64,000 nt of DNA from an uncultured Lachnospiraceae bacterium (GCA_945919795.1 CAMEJJ010000003.1:124001-188000); one strand, 5' to 3'; shown: positions 53,289-62,622, numbered from the stretch's first letter. Translations and numbers: made by a program. Notes: generated from the sequence alone by a model not told the origin.

Positions 53289-53930
53289 TCAATTTTCATC
53301 TCTGTCTTTTGGTTTCATGATCTTTCTCTGTCTGGCTGTAATATATTTATCAATATCCTGACGCGGAATCATATAACAACCAAACAGCGTCTTTCCGTCT
53401 TCACGATCTACTCTACGAACCACACGTCCCATAACGGAAATGTCCATATCCATTAAGGTATCAGTATAAACTAATTTTATGTAATCCATATCATTATTAT
53501 CATAGTGTCCCACGATAAAAGAAAAACCGGTCGAACTCATATCCAGAATATATGCATCAATGGTTGCTTTCCCATGATTTACATAGCAGTATTCATCAAT
53601 CGGTACTCTGAAATGCGATCTGCGGTTTAGATTTACACCATTTTCTTTCGCAATAATTGCATGATATTTCTGATCTTTGAATTTAATATATTGAACATGA
53701 CAACCCTTGAAAACAATCGGTTTTCCGTCACGAACGGCTACCAGTTCGGCAATAATGCCTTCTGAGCCAAAGGTTAATACCTTATCTTCATATTTCAGCG
53801 GAGGAATCAGAACGCATCTCCCTTTTACGGAAGTGTCCAGAACCGGACATTTCCATTCCATTTTCTCACGCTCTTTCATTTTAATGGTCAATGTAACAAT
53901 TTCATCTTTTTCAAGCTCATATATATACAT
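53289..53930 (-). CDS. PilZ-domain c-di-GMP-binding protein (YcgR-like)
   Basis: 213 residues. An N-terminal YcgR-like barrel (EIVTLTIKMKEREKMEWKCP) is followed by PilZ: NLNRRSHFRVPIDEYCYV with the R-x3-R motif and ILDMSSTGFSFIVGHYDN with D-x-S-x-x-G. It binds c-di-GMP and likely slows flagellar motility or affects secretion. Two cyclases lie within 4 kb. Confidence 0.92.
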   Translation of the reverse strand: MYIYELEKDEIVTLTIKMKEREKMEWKCPVLDTSVKGRCVLIPPLKYEDKVLTFGSEGIIAELVAVRDGKPIVFKGCHVQYIKFKDQKYHAIIAKENGVNLNRRSHFRVPIDEYCYVNHGKATIDAYILDMSSTGFSFIVGHYDNNDMDYIKLVYTDTLMDMDISVMGRVVRRVDREDGKTLFGCYMIPRQDIDKYITARQRKIMKPKDRDEN

Positions 53931-53945
53931 AACTGGAACCTTTTA

Positions 53946-54242
53946 TCACTTTTTTATCACATGCTTAGGATCTTTGAGCAAAAGAATAATCAGCCAGATG
54001 ATCAGGCCAAGCGCTATAACAGATAATCCTAAAAAAGTATCATTTAACATATCCTGTCCTGATGGAGAAAAATATGCTTCTCTAAACTCCAGATACTCAT
54101 AAACAGCATCTACGAACCACATCAAGGAGGCTCCCCAGAACTCGTAACACAGGATACCTATTTTTAAAAACCGGGCTTTTTCGTTCACATACCATAATAT
54201 GGTCGAAAAAATGGCTGCAAAAACTGTAATTAATAATGTCAT
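53946..54242 (-). CDS. small membrane protein A of a gene pair
   Basis: 98 residues with helices LLITVFAAIFSTILWYVNEK, GILCYEFWGASLMWFVDAV and LSVIALGLIIWLIILLLKDP. I do not recognise the family. It lies twelve bases from the next small membrane gene, so they form a pair. Confidence 0.6.
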   Translation of the reverse strand: MTLLITVFAAIFSTILWYVNEKARFLKIGILCYEFWGASLMWFVDAVYEYLEFREAYFSPSGQDMLNDTFLGLSVIALGLIIWLIILLLKDPKHVIKK

Positions 54243-54254
54243 CCCGGTCTCTCC

Positions 54255-54650
54255 TTATTGAATAACCGCTTTTTTATTCATGCCCTTTGTCTCGATTAAT
54301 GTAAGAACACTCCAGAAGAGTGTAACAACAACCGCCATGGTTACACCTACCGTTGACATTTCATGCAGCATCTTTGCAAAATCTGCTGGATTATTCGTCG
54401 CTGTCAAAAACGGAAAATAAGGCACGATTTCTCCATGCCATAAATGTTCAAATGCAAGTAAGCCGGAGCCTCCCCACAAAAAATTAGATAATCTCTTTAT
54501 ATGATGAGACCAAACATGACAACTTCCGGTATCCTTAATAAGCCCACCCTCTATTTCCTGAATCTCTTTTTGTTCTTCTTTCCTTTTTAAAACTTTTGAA
54601 ACCGCTGTTGCCACCATCGCTTCTGCCATAGGAACCATAAAACATGCCAT
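54255..54650 (-). CDS. small membrane protein B of a gene pair
   Basis: 131 residues: an N-terminal short hydrophobic helix, a basic/acidic stretch (VLKRKEEQKEIQEIEGG), GGSGLLAFEHLWHGEIVPYF and a C-terminal helix STVGVTMAVVVTLFWSVLTL. AGGAGG-like site before the ATG. Family unknown; co-transcribed with the neighbour at 53946. Confidence 0.6.
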   Translation of the reverse strand: MACFMVPMAEAMVATAVSKVLKRKEEQKEIQEIEGGLIKDTGSCHVWSHHIKRLSNFLWGGSGLLAFEHLWHGEIVPYFPFLTATNNPADFAKMLHEMSTVGVTMAVVVTLFWSVLTLIETKGMNKKAVIQ

Positions 54651-54775
54651 AAGAAACCTCCTGCTTGATCAAACAAAATCGCATTTTTTTAATAATAACA
54701 TACATCGCGCAAAGATAAAAGACGATTATGTACATGAATTGCTACATTGCTCCGCAATTCTCGCCTATTATATTT

Positions 54776-54806
54776 TTGACACTTACATCACATTTTATGT
54801 TACAAT
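54776..54806 (+). promoter_or_regulatory. promoter of the YitT/YczE-like gene
   Basis: TTGACA (54776-54781), 19 bases, TACAAT (54801-54806). The spacer is one or two bases longer than ideal. The same gap contains GAATTGC/GCAATTC (54736-54760), resembling a hairpin in the pflA leader. Confidence 0.55.
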
Positions 54807-54889
54807 GATAACGAATTTGTCACCAATTGTAAAAAAATGCAAATATACACTTGTACTGTTTGGGAATACATAGAAATGGAGCTTGATAT

Positions 54890-55548
54890 ATGAAAACACG
54901 TAGAATTCTAATGTCACTGTGCGGAGTTTTGATTTGCGCAGTCAGTGTCGGTATTTTTAAACTTGCTGCCTTAGGAGTAGATCCTTTTCAATCCTTGATG
55001 AGCGGACTGGATCAGTTGATTCCGATTTCTTTTGGAACTCTGTATGTCATTGTCAATTTAATCTTGTTATCTTTTAGCCTGTTAACAGACCGGCACAATA
55101 TCGGCATTGCCACTTTTATCAATTTGTTTTTACTTGGCTATGTGACACAGTTTACCTATGTTTGTTGCAAAAACTGTTTCCTGCCCCAAATCTGTTTTTC
55201 CGTATTGTATGCCTGATTGTCGGAATTATCATCATTTGCTTTGGTTCTGCTCTATATATGACAGCAGATTTAGGCGTATCTACCTATGACGCAGTAGCAA
55301 TTGTGTTAGCCAACAAATGGAAAGTTGCCAAATTCAAATTCTGCCGTGTTGGAACCGACCTTGTCTGCGTCATTGCCGGAATAATTGTTTTCCTATTAGG
55401 CGGCGGCACAATTTCATCCATTCCAACCATCGTCGGAGTCGGAACCATCGTTACCGCTTTTTTCATGGGGCCATTAATTGAGCTTTTCAACGAAAGAATT
55501 GCCAGACCGTTGCTTAATAAAAAAAGTAGCGAAAACGCAGACAAATAG
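54890..55548 (+). pseudogene. YitT/YczE-like membrane protein, frameshifted
   Basis: The first frame gives MKTRRILMSLCGVLICAVSV, ALGVDPFQSLMSGLDQLI and FINLFLLGYVTQFTY; the second takes over near 55160 with LQKLFPAPNLFFRIVCLIVG, LGVSTYDAVAIVLANK and TIVGVGTIVTAFFMGPLIEL. Together they read as one protein of about 219 residues with the repeated LG-V-x-P/ST-YDA motif of the YczE/YyaS/YitT family. A one-base indel in GTTTGTTGCAAAAAC splits it. Either a pseudogene, a sequencing error, or a shift at a T/A-rich site. Confidence 0.75.
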
Positions 55549-55588
55549 CAAGGCGTCCTTACAGGAAATTTGTATCCGCAAAGTTTCT
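55549..55588. repeat. palindromic element, fragment D (left arm)
   Basis: CAAGGCGTCCTTACAGGAAA then TATCCGCAAAGTTT resembles CAAGTCGTCCTTACAGAAAA of copy B. A short remnant between two convergent genes. Confidence 0.55.
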
Positions 55589-56685
55589 TAATATACAATC
55601 CGGTCTCTTCCGTCTTCTTTTCCACGGTACAATTTTTGATCTGCATTGGTTAACATGCTCTCATAATTACCGGAATAATCATACTCTGCTAATCCAAAGG
55701 TCATGGTAACACGGATTTCCTGACCCGCTTTCATGACAACAATATTTTTGATCTTCCGACGAATTTCACACAACTTAATAAATGCAGTATCACCATTGGT
55801 ATCCGGAAACAAAAGCAGAAACTCTTCACCGCCCCATCGGGCTGCCATATTCTTATCTTCCATTTCTTCTCGAAATACTTTTCCAATTGCCTGAAGCACT
55901 TTATCCCCGGCATCATGCCCATAGGTATCATTGACTTTTTTAAAAAAGTCAATGTCACAGATACACAGACAAAATCCTTTATCCCCGCAATTTTTACAAC
56001 ATTCTTCAATATACTCGATAGCTTTTCTGCGGTTATATAAAGATGTTAGTTTATCAGTATTGGCCATGGCCTTTAGCTCTTCATTGTAAGAAATCAGTTT
56101 ACTCTCAAGTACCTGACTGTCTCTGCCATAAATATAAGAAATAACAGAAATCGACCAGAAAATAACAATGGTATTGATGATTTGCAAAGAATTGTTTTCC
56201 CGGCTGCTAATCTCAACAAGCGACTTACTGTCGTAAAATATAAAATACAACGCAATACGCAAAATACATAATCCGGCTGCAAAGACTGCCTTAAACTTCA
56301 GGTTGTTGTATTGGGCAAAAAATACCAATACCAGCAATACCATCAGAAAATGCTGTACGCCAACATTCCATCCGAACAGATAGATAAAACTAATTATCCA
56401 GAAAATCATGGTAACACTCAGACCTGTAAAAATCCAAAGTGTCCGTAATTTATATGTAGCCGCGAAAATACCTACGAAGACCAAAAGCGCAATCAGATAA
56501 ATGACAAATCCGCCACTTGATGATACAACATTCCAGGAAATCGCCGGAATCAATAAATATGCAATAAAAGACAAGGTCAAAATCCGGATAACTACCGCTG
56601 TCTTTTTTGATTCATTTTCGGCCTGTGTGTCTTTTTCAATGAAGTCTGTAAATTTTGACCATAATTCCCACAAATACACGTACAA
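55588..56685 (-). CDS. membrane diguanylate cyclase
   Basis: 365 residues with about six helices at residues 30-195, no large external loop, then a GGDEF domain: TDKLTSLYNRRKAIEYIEEC, FFKKVNDTYGHDAGDKVLQA and RWGGEEFLLLF. No R-x-x-D inhibitory site is present. It makes c-di-GMP. The ending DQKLYRGKEDGRDRIV is standard. Confidence 0.92.
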   Translation of the reverse strand: MYVYLWELWSKFTDFIEKDTQAENESKKTAVVIRILTLSFIAYLLIPAISWNVVSSSGGFVIYLIALLVFVGIFAATYKLRTLWIFTGLSVTMIFWIISFIYLFGWNVGVQHFLMVLLVLVFFAQYNNLKFKAVFAAGLCILRIALYFIFYDSKSLVEISSRENNSLQIINTIVIFWSISVISYIYGRDSQVLESKLISYNEELKAMANTDKLTSLYNRRKAIEYIEECCKNCGDKGFCLCICDIDFFKKVNDTYGHDAGDKVLQAIGKVFREEMEDKNMAARWGGEEFLLLFPDTNGDTAFIKLCEIRRKIKNIVVMKAGQEIRVTMTFGLAEYDYSGNYESMLTNADQKLYRGKEDGRDRIVY

Positions 56686-56720
56686 TACCCCTTATTTTAA
56701 ATAAATTACTATCTAAAAAT

Positions 56721-56748
56721 ATGATACTATGGTCAAAAGATCATACTT
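56721..56748. promoter_or_regulatory. GGTCAAAAGATCATACTT motif
   Basis: ATGATACTATGGTCAAAAGA then TCATACTT, 36 bases upstream of the cyclase start on the minus strand; near copy of 47698-47726. Confidence 0.45.
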
Positions 56749-56823
56749 AAATACTTTTTAATCCCAGCATCAAAATATCCTATTAACAGAAAAATGTTTT
56801 ATTCTCTATCATGATATAAAACA

Positions 56824-57996
56824 TTATACTTCTACATCCTGTAAATAGTCCACATTTTTTATTCCAAAACCGAATATTTTGTAAAAATCTTCCCAGTATC
56901 CGTCCAGGTCGCACAACGATTTTACCGTTTCGGTCGTTATCTCCTGCCAAATCTTGGTTACTTCTTCCTGTACAATCGATTTCATTTCCCAGTCATCCAT
57001 CCGGATACGTCCTTCTTCATCCGTCTGAATCTCCATTTTTCCAATCCTGTCCGTAAAGAGTCTTACCATCTGCATGATACAATCTTCATGCAGTCCTTTT
57101 TCCTTCATGACCTTATATAGAATAGATAAATACAAAGGCACGCCCGGAATTGCTGCACTTGACTGCGTCACTACTGCTTTATTGACAGAGATATATGCCT
57201 TAATATCCGGGTATGTCTGATTTAGAATCTCCGCTGTCTTTTGCAAATGCTTTTTCGCCTGTCCGATCGTTCCACTCTGATAAATCGGATAGGTAAGATC
57301 CGGACCAAGATAGGAATATGCCAAAACCAATGCACCTTCAGACAGCGCATCTGCCTCTTTGAGCACATCAATCCACTCTTTCCAGTCTTCTCCTCCCATA
57401 ACGCAAATGGTATTATGTATTTCTTCTCCTGTTGCAGGTTCTAACGTCGCCTGTTCAATCACATTATGGTATAAATTGAGGTTTTTTGTGGCAAAAGGCT
57501 TGTTTACGGTTTTTAAAACGGAAGAAACCACCGTTCCATCCTCAAGTGTCCTCTTTGGCGCAGCTAAAGAGTAAATGACAAGATCCGCGGTTTCCAAATC
57601 CTGTTTAAGCTTCCGGATTGTCTGTTCCTTCACGTCCTTTGAAAAGGCATCGCCATTTACGGTCTGTGCATACAGTCCGTCCTGTAACGCCATTTCTTCA
57701 AACACTTTTGTATTATAATAACCTGATGTCGCAGTTCTCTTTCCTGAAGCTTCTCTTTCATACATGACACCAAGCGTATTACATCCTGCCGTAAATGCTG
57801 CGGCAATTCTGCTCGCCAGACCATAACCGGCGGAACATCCGATTATCAGGACATTTTTTATTGGGCGTGGATTCATGGCACGGTACTCTTTTGCTTTGGA
57901 CTTTGCGTATGCAATCTGATTACATACATTCTCACGACATCCCACCGGATGTGCAGTTGTACAGATAAATCCCTTTGCTTTCGGTTCTACAATCAT
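56824..57996 (-). CDS. fabV: trans-2-enoyl-CoA/ACP reductase, FabV family
   Basis: 390 residues. Cofactor site VLIIGCSAGYGLASRIAAAF, and the catalytic Y-x8-K in PIYQSGTIGQAKKHL. ATSGYYNTKVFEEMALQDGL and NLNLYHNVIEQATLEPATG are FabV signatures. It reduces enoyl-ACP or crotonyl-CoA, giving fatty acids or butyrate-type products. Full length. Confidence 0.95.
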   Translation of the reverse strand: MIVEPKAKGFICTTAHPVGCRENVCNQIAYAKSKAKEYRAMNPRPIKNVLIIGCSAGYGLASRIAAAFTAGCNTLGVMYEREASGKRTATSGYYNTKVFEEMALQDGLYAQTVNGDAFSKDVKEQTIRKLKQDLETADLVIYSLAAPKRTLEDGTVVSSVLKTVNKPFATKNLNLYHNVIEQATLEPATGEEIHNTICVMGGEDWKEWIDVLKEADALSEGALVLAYSYLGPDLTYPIYQSGTIGQAKKHLQKTAEILNQTYPDIKAYISVNKAVVTQSSAAIPGVPLYLSILYKVMKEKGLHEDCIMQMVRLFTDRIGKMEIQTDEEGRIRMDDWEMKSIVQEEVTKIWQEITTETVKSLCDLDGYWEDFYKIFGFGIKNVDYLQDVEV

Positions 57997-58073
57997 TTTT
58001 CTTCCTCTATTGTCTATCAGTTAGTCATTTCTATTTTTGACTTCCATTATTACTTCTATTAAATCATAAAACA

Positions 58074-58107
58074 GGCTGTTACAAAATATGAAATTTGGTA
58101 ACAGCCC
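58074..58107 (-). terminator. terminator of the transketolase operon
   Basis: On the minus strand GGGCTGTTAC and GTAACAGCC around a loop with AAATT/ATTT, ending in TGTTTTA, 75 bases after the C-terminal transketolase subunit. Confidence 0.8.
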
Positions 58108-58181
58108 GATCATTCGAAATCTGAACTAAATTAACAGCCACACTGGTATCATCCCATTCTTGTCTGCTGTCAGAAATCTAT

Positions 58182-59120
58182 TTACATATTCTCTTTTATC
58201 TTTGCATAAATGCCTTTTGCATCCAGTCCGTATTTTTCGACAAGAGCTGCTGCCGGTCCGGATTCTCCAAACCGATCATAAACACCGATTTTGGTCACCT
58301 TTGTGGGAGCCTTTTCAGAAAGCACATCACATACGGCACTTCCCAGACCACCAATGACAGAATGCTCTTCTACCGTAAATACTTTACCGGTTTTCTTTGC
58401 AGAAGCAACTACCAGATCCTCATCTAACGGCTTAATCGTATGGATATTTATGACCTCTGCATCAATACCATCTGCTTTTAACATTTCTGCTGCACCCATG
58501 GCACCTTCCACGCAAATGCCGGTAGCGATAATGGATACATCAGTGCCTTCTTTGAGTACCACACCTTTTCCGATTTCAAACTTGTAGTCTGCGTTGTCAT
58601 TGATAACCGGAACTGCAGCACGGCCAAATCTTAAATATACCGGTCCATTCATTTCCAATGCGGCACGAACGGCAGCTTTTGCTTCAATATCATCAGAAGG
58701 TACAATGACGGTCATTCCCGGAATGGTTCTCATTAATGCAATATCTTCATTACACTGATGGGTTGCTCCGTCTTCACCAACTGTAATTCCGGCATGGGTT
58801 GCACCGATTTTTACATTTAAATGAGGATAACCGATGGAGTTACGAACCTGCTCAAAGTTTCTTCCTGCTGCAAACATTGCAAAAGAAGAAATAAAAGGAA
58901 TTTTTCCGCAAGTAGCAAGACCTGCCGCAATACCTGTCATGTTACATTCTGCGATACCGCAGTCAATATGACGGTCAGGATATGCTTTTTTGAAAGTACC
59001 CGTCTTTGTAGCACCTGCCAAATCGGCATCTAAAACGACCAGTTCAGGGAAGTCTTCGGCACATGCAACCAAAGCATTTCCGTAACTTTCTCTTGTTGCG
59101 ATTTTCTTTACGTCTGCCAT
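58182..59120 (-). CDS. transketolase, C-terminal subunit
   Basis: 312 residues. VVLDADLAGATKTGTFKKAY, DRHIDCGIAECNMTGIAAGL with the catalytic Glu, and GITVGEDGATHQCNEDIALM form the pyrimidine-binding domain; YDRFGESGPAAALVEKYGLD ends the regulatory domain. It assembles with the N-terminal subunit at 59120 to make active transketolase. The start overlaps its stop by one base. Confidence 0.95.
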   Translation of the reverse strand: MADVKKIATRESYGNALVACAEDFPELVVLDADLAGATKTGTFKKAYPDRHIDCGIAECNMTGIAAGLATCGKIPFISSFAMFAAGRNFEQVRNSIGYPHLNVKIGATHAGITVGEDGATHQCNEDIALMRTIPGMTVIVPSDDIEAKAAVRAALEMNGPVYLRFGRAAVPVINDNADYKFEIGKGVVLKEGTDVSIIATGICVEGAMGAAEMLKADGIDAEVINIHTIKPLDEDLVVASAKKTGKVFTVEEHSVIGGLGSAVCDVLSEKAPTKVTKIGVYDRFGESGPAAALVEKYGLDAKGIYAKIKENM

Positions 59121-59965
59121 TATACTTCACCTGCTTTCTCTAATTCTGCGGCGATTTTGTCCAAATCAGCCATCGCAGTTGCATATTCTTCATCGTTGGG
59201 AGCTTTTCCGTGCCATCCCGCATTATCTTCCATAAAGGAAACACCTTTTCCTTTTACGGTATGCATGATAATCGCAGTCGGTTTTCCTTTTGTTTCTTTT
59301 GCTTTTTTAAATGCGGCACGAATTTCATCAAAGTTATGTCCGTCAATATTAATAGCCTGGAAATTAAATGCTTCAAATTTCGCATCAATGGGATATACAG
59401 AACAAACATCCTCAACTCTTCCGTCAATCTGAAGACCGTTATTATCCACAATTACAACCAGGTTGTCTAATTTGTTAGCACCTGCAAACATAGATGCTTC
59501 CCAAACCTGACCTTCCTGAATTTCACCGTCTCCTAAAAGTGTATATACACGAAAATCTTTCTGATCTAATTTTGCTGCCAAAGCCATACCAACAGCCGCA
59601 GAAATACCCTGTCCTAAAGAACCGGAACTCATATCAACACCGGGAGTTTCCTGCATACAGGGATGTCCTTGTAAATAAGAGCCCAGTTTACGAAGGGTCT
59701 TTAAGTCCTCAACCGGGAAATAACCTCTGTTTGCCAATGCCGAATAAAGACCGGGAGCCGTATGACCTTTGGATAACACAAAGCGGTCTCTGTCTTCCCA
59801 TTTGGGGTTCTTGGGGTCGATATTCATTTCTTCAAAATAAAGATACGTAAACATATCTGCCGCAGAAAGTGAACCGCCGGGATGTCCGGCTTTTGCACTA
59901 TGAACTGCGGTCACAATACCCTTACGAACTTCATTTGCCGTTTTTTGAAGTTCTAAATTTGTCAT
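59120..59965 (-). CDS. transketolase, N-terminal subunit
   Basis: 281 residues. GHPGGSLSAADMFTYLYFEE, GDGEIQEGQVWEASMFAGAN and LVVIVDNNGLQIDG bind thiamine diphosphate and Mg2+. AAGGAG precedes the ATG. The split transketolase form is usual in Clostridia. A 173-bp inverted repeat lies in its leader. Confidence 0.95.
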   Translation of the reverse strand: MTNLELQKTANEVRKGIVTAVHSAKAGHPGGSLSAADMFTYLYFEEMNIDPKNPKWEDRDRFVLSKGHTAPGLYSALANRGYFPVEDLKTLRKLGSYLQGHPCMQETPGVDMSSGSLGQGISAAVGMALAAKLDQKDFRVYTLLGDGEIQEGQVWEASMFAGANKLDNLVVIVDNNGLQIDGRVEDVCSVYPIDAKFEAFNFQAINIDGHNFDEIRAAFKKAKETKGKPTAIIMHTVKGKGVSFMEDNAGWHGKAPNDEEYATAMADLDKIAAELEKAGEV

Positions 59966-59989
59966 GGTTTCTCCTTTTTGTCATGGAGC

Positions 59990-60162
59990 AAATTCGTGAT
60001 GGTTTCTGGAGATATCATAATGTCTGGCAGCGACTCTTTATCCATGTCAGCACTTTGATTTTTCGAGTGAAGCGATGAAAAATCATTAGTACTGCTACAT
60101 GGATAACGAAGCGAGAGCGCGTCGCAGAAGACATTATGTATCGTAAGAAAAATCGCGAATTT
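59990..60162. repeat. 173-bp imperfect inverted repeat (element E)
   Basis: Ends AAATTCGTGAT (59990-60000) and ATCGCGAATTT (60152-60162). Inside, CATAATGTCT pairs with AGACATTATG (60016-60025, 60129-60138), GCGAC with GTCGC, TCCATGTCAGCA with TGCTACATGGA, and TGATTTTTC with GAAAAATCA at the tip. Either a MITE-like insertion or the structured leader of the transketolase genes. Confidence 0.78.
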
Positions 60163-60196
60163 ACTTCTTAATTATTACTTTTGTTAATCGTGCAAA

Positions 60197-60233
60197 GAAG
60201 ATTTCGGCCGGCGCTCCGACCGAAATCCTCTTC
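60197..60233 (-). terminator. GC-rich hairpin after the isomerase gene
   Basis: GAAGATTTCGG and CCGAAATC-CTTC pair around GCGC; on the minus strand it follows the isomerase stop and is trailed by TTCTTTG, so it may terminate part of the transcript or protect the upstream mRNA. Confidence 0.55.
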
Positions 60234-60274
60234 ACTTATTGTATATAAAATTTGCTTTAGATACAATCCTTAAA

Positions 60275-61759
60275 TTATGCAAAAGGATTTTCTGTCGGGT
60301 AACGAACGCCGGCAGGCTGGTTGTATCCGATTTCATCTACATCAACACCGATGTATTTGAATACTTCGTATAATGCTTTTCCGTGATGACCGAAAGCAAC
60401 TGCACCATGATGAGGGAAGTTTTTCTCAATCAATACATGTCTGTAGAAACGGCCCATTTCCGGAATTGCAAATACGCCGATACCACCGAAGGATTTGGTT
60501 GCTACAGGTAATACTTCACCGTTTGCAATGTATGCACGCAGAATATTATCTGCGGTAGACTGTAAACGGAAGAATGTGATTTCACCGGGAACAATATCTC
60601 CCTCTAAAGTACCCTGTGTTACTTCTTCGGGAAGGGCTCTTGCCATAATCATCTGGTACTGCATGCCGCAAGATGTAAGTTTCTTGCTGTTGGTATTTCC
60701 ACAATGGAAGCCCATGAAAGTATCTTTATGTGTATAGTTGAATTTGCCCTCAATGGACTCTTTGTACATATCAGCCGGAACAGAGTTGTTGATATCCAGT
60801 AAGGTAACGATATCCTCGGATACACAATAACCGATAAACTCTGATAAGCATCCGTAGATATCTACTTCACAGGATACCGGAATACCCATACCTGTCAGAC
60901 GGCTGTTAACGTAGCAGGGAACAAATCCAAACTGTGTCTGGAATGCCGGCCAGCATTTTCCTGCAATTGCAACATATTTGCGGTAACCTCTGTGCTCTTC
61001 AACCCAGTCTAATAAGGTCAATTCATACTGAGCCAGTTTGGGAAGAATGGTAGGTTTGTTGTTTCCGGTACCAAGCTCTTCTTCCATCTCTTTTACTTTT
61101 GCAGGGATACGGGGATCATCTGCATGTTTATTGAATGCTTCAAATAAGTCAAGCTCTGAGTTTTCTTCGATTTCTACTCCAAGGTTGTAAAGCTGTTTGA
61201 TTGGTGCATTACAAGCCAAGAAGTTTAACGGTCTGGGACCGAAGCTGATAATCTTTAAGTTTGCAAGAGCATCAATTGCACGTGCAATCGGAACAAATTC
61301 ATGAATCATATCGGCACATTCCTCTGCAGTTCCTACCGGATACTCAGGAATATAAGCACGAATATTACGAAGCTTTAAGTTGTAGCTTGCATTCAACATA
61401 CCACAATATGCATCACCACGACCCTGAATTAAGTCATCCTGTGTTTCTTCTGCAGCTGCAACGAACATCTTAGGACCGTCAAAGTGTTTTGCAAGTAATG
61501 TCTCGGAGATTTCAGGACCGAAGTTTCCAAGATATACGCAAAGGGCATTACATCCGGCTTTCTTGATGTCTTCTAATGCCTGTACCATATGAATTTCACT
61601 TTCTACGATACAGATGGGGCATTCATAAATATCTGCCTCACCGTATTTTGCTTTGTAAGCATCTACTAATGCTTTTCTTCTGTTTACGGAAAGAGATTCC
61701 GGGAAACAGTCACGGCTTACAGCTACAATACCAATTTTTACTTCAGGTGCATTTAACAT
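60275..61759 (-). CDS. L-fucose/L-arabinose isomerase family protein
   Basis: 494 residues. AGCNALCVYLGNFGPEISET, IISFGPRPLNFLACNAPIKQ and KDTFMGFHCGNTNSKKLTSC match the COG2407 fold, with Glu and His that bind Mn2+ (EVDIYGC, FMGFHCGN). Members convert aldoses such as arabinose, fucose or arabinitol-derived sugars to ketoses. With xylulokinase and transketolase it implies a pentose route; the sugar itself is not certain. Confidence 0.85.
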   Translation of the reverse strand: MLNAPEVKIGIVAVSRDCFPESLSVNRRKALVDAYKAKYGEADIYECPICIVESEIHMVQALEDIKKAGCNALCVYLGNFGPEISETLLAKHFDGPKMFVAAAEETQDDLIQGRGDAYCGMLNASYNLKLRNIRAYIPEYPVGTAEECADMIHEFVPIARAIDALANLKIISFGPRPLNFLACNAPIKQLYNLGVEIEENSELDLFEAFNKHADDPRIPAKVKEMEEELGTGNNKPTILPKLAQYELTLLDWVEEHRGYRKYVAIAGKCWPAFQTQFGFVPCYVNSRLTGMGIPVSCEVDIYGCLSEFIGYCVSEDIVTLLDINNSVPADMYKESIEGKFNYTHKDTFMGFHCGNTNSKKLTSCGMQYQMIMARALPEEVTQGTLEGDIVPGEITFFRLQSTADNILRAYIANGEVLPVATKSFGGIGVFAIPEMGRFYRHVLIEKNFPHHGAVAFGHHGKALYEVFKYIGVDVDEIGYNQPAGVRYPTENPFA

Positions 61760-61864
61760 TTCATTGTCCTCCTTATTGCCTTATGGCTTTTTCTTTTTTA
61801 TTTTTCCACACTTTTTATACGTTACTTATTTCAAAATCTTTATTAAGAGAAATCTCATACTCTC

Positions 61865-62488
61865 TTATTCATTTACATTTAAGTTTTTTCCGATTAAGCC
61901 GATATGTGCATTTGCATCAAGACCGCCTTCGGGATGACCGATCAGCCATTTATTTTTTGCTGTAATTAATTTGTCTTCCCATCCGTCATGGCTATCGTCC
62001 AACGGATAGTTTGTACCTTTGGGAAGTACAATTCCGACTTTAAAGCCGGCACCTTTTACTCCGCAGGGCGCATAATGAAGTGTTGTTGCATATACTTCTA
62101 CTGCCGTTCCTGCCGGAACAAAGAATGCTTCCATCAAAGATGTGTCATATGTAAAATCATCCGTAATATCCTGCTGGCAGCCTAAAATTAAAATAGCATC
62201 TGTAGCAGCGACATTAATTTCTGAACTTCTGTGGTATTCAACCGCATTGAGAAGTTCGTTGTGTCCGTTACAATAACCAATTTCGATTTCCAGCTCACCA
62301 TATGTTTTTTTCGTCAGTTCCTGATATACAGGAAGTTCCTCCAAAACAGCAACGCTGGGTTCGTAAGCTACTCCATCCGGCAGCGGTGTCTTTTCATTGA
62401 TTGCATCCACAAGCTCTGAAAAGTCAATGTTTTTAACGATTCTGCCATACTTTCTGAACTTTTCATCCGTCACATCATAAATTGTCAT
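61865..62488 (-). CDS. DUF4867 family protein
   Basis: 207 residues from the ATG at 62488 with AAAGGGG upstream. YGELEIEIGYCNGHNELLNA, YDTSLMEAFFVPAGTAVEVY and LHYAPCGVKGAGFKVGIVLP have the H/E metal-site spacing of cupins. DUF4867 proteins occur next to sugar isomerase and kinase genes, so it probably acts in sugar metabolism; the reaction is unknown. Confidence 0.78.
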   Translation of the reverse strand: MTIYDVTDEKFRKYGRIVKNIDFSELVDAINEKTPLPDGVAYEPSVAVLEELPVYQELTKKTYGELEIEIGYCNGHNELLNAVEYHRSSEINVAATDAILILGCQQDITDDFTYDTSLMEAFFVPAGTAVEVYATTLHYAPCGVKGAGFKVGIVLPKGTNYPLDDSHDGWEDKLITAKNKWLIGHPEGGLDANAHIGLIGKNLNVNE

Positions 62489-62622
62489 GTCATAACCCCT
62501 TTCTGTTATATAAAAATCATCTTGGTTTTCCACATGTCATGTGGTTTGTTTCAAGTCCATGAAAACCTGTCAAATTATTTCCATTTCTTCACTGCATTTG
62601 ACAAATCACTGCTTTTACTGAA

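Noticed and set aside
60100-60125. THF-riboswitch fragment (AACGAAGCGAGAGCGCG)
   Set aside because: The short match lacks the rest of the THF core, and the neighbouring pairs belong to the inverted repeat.
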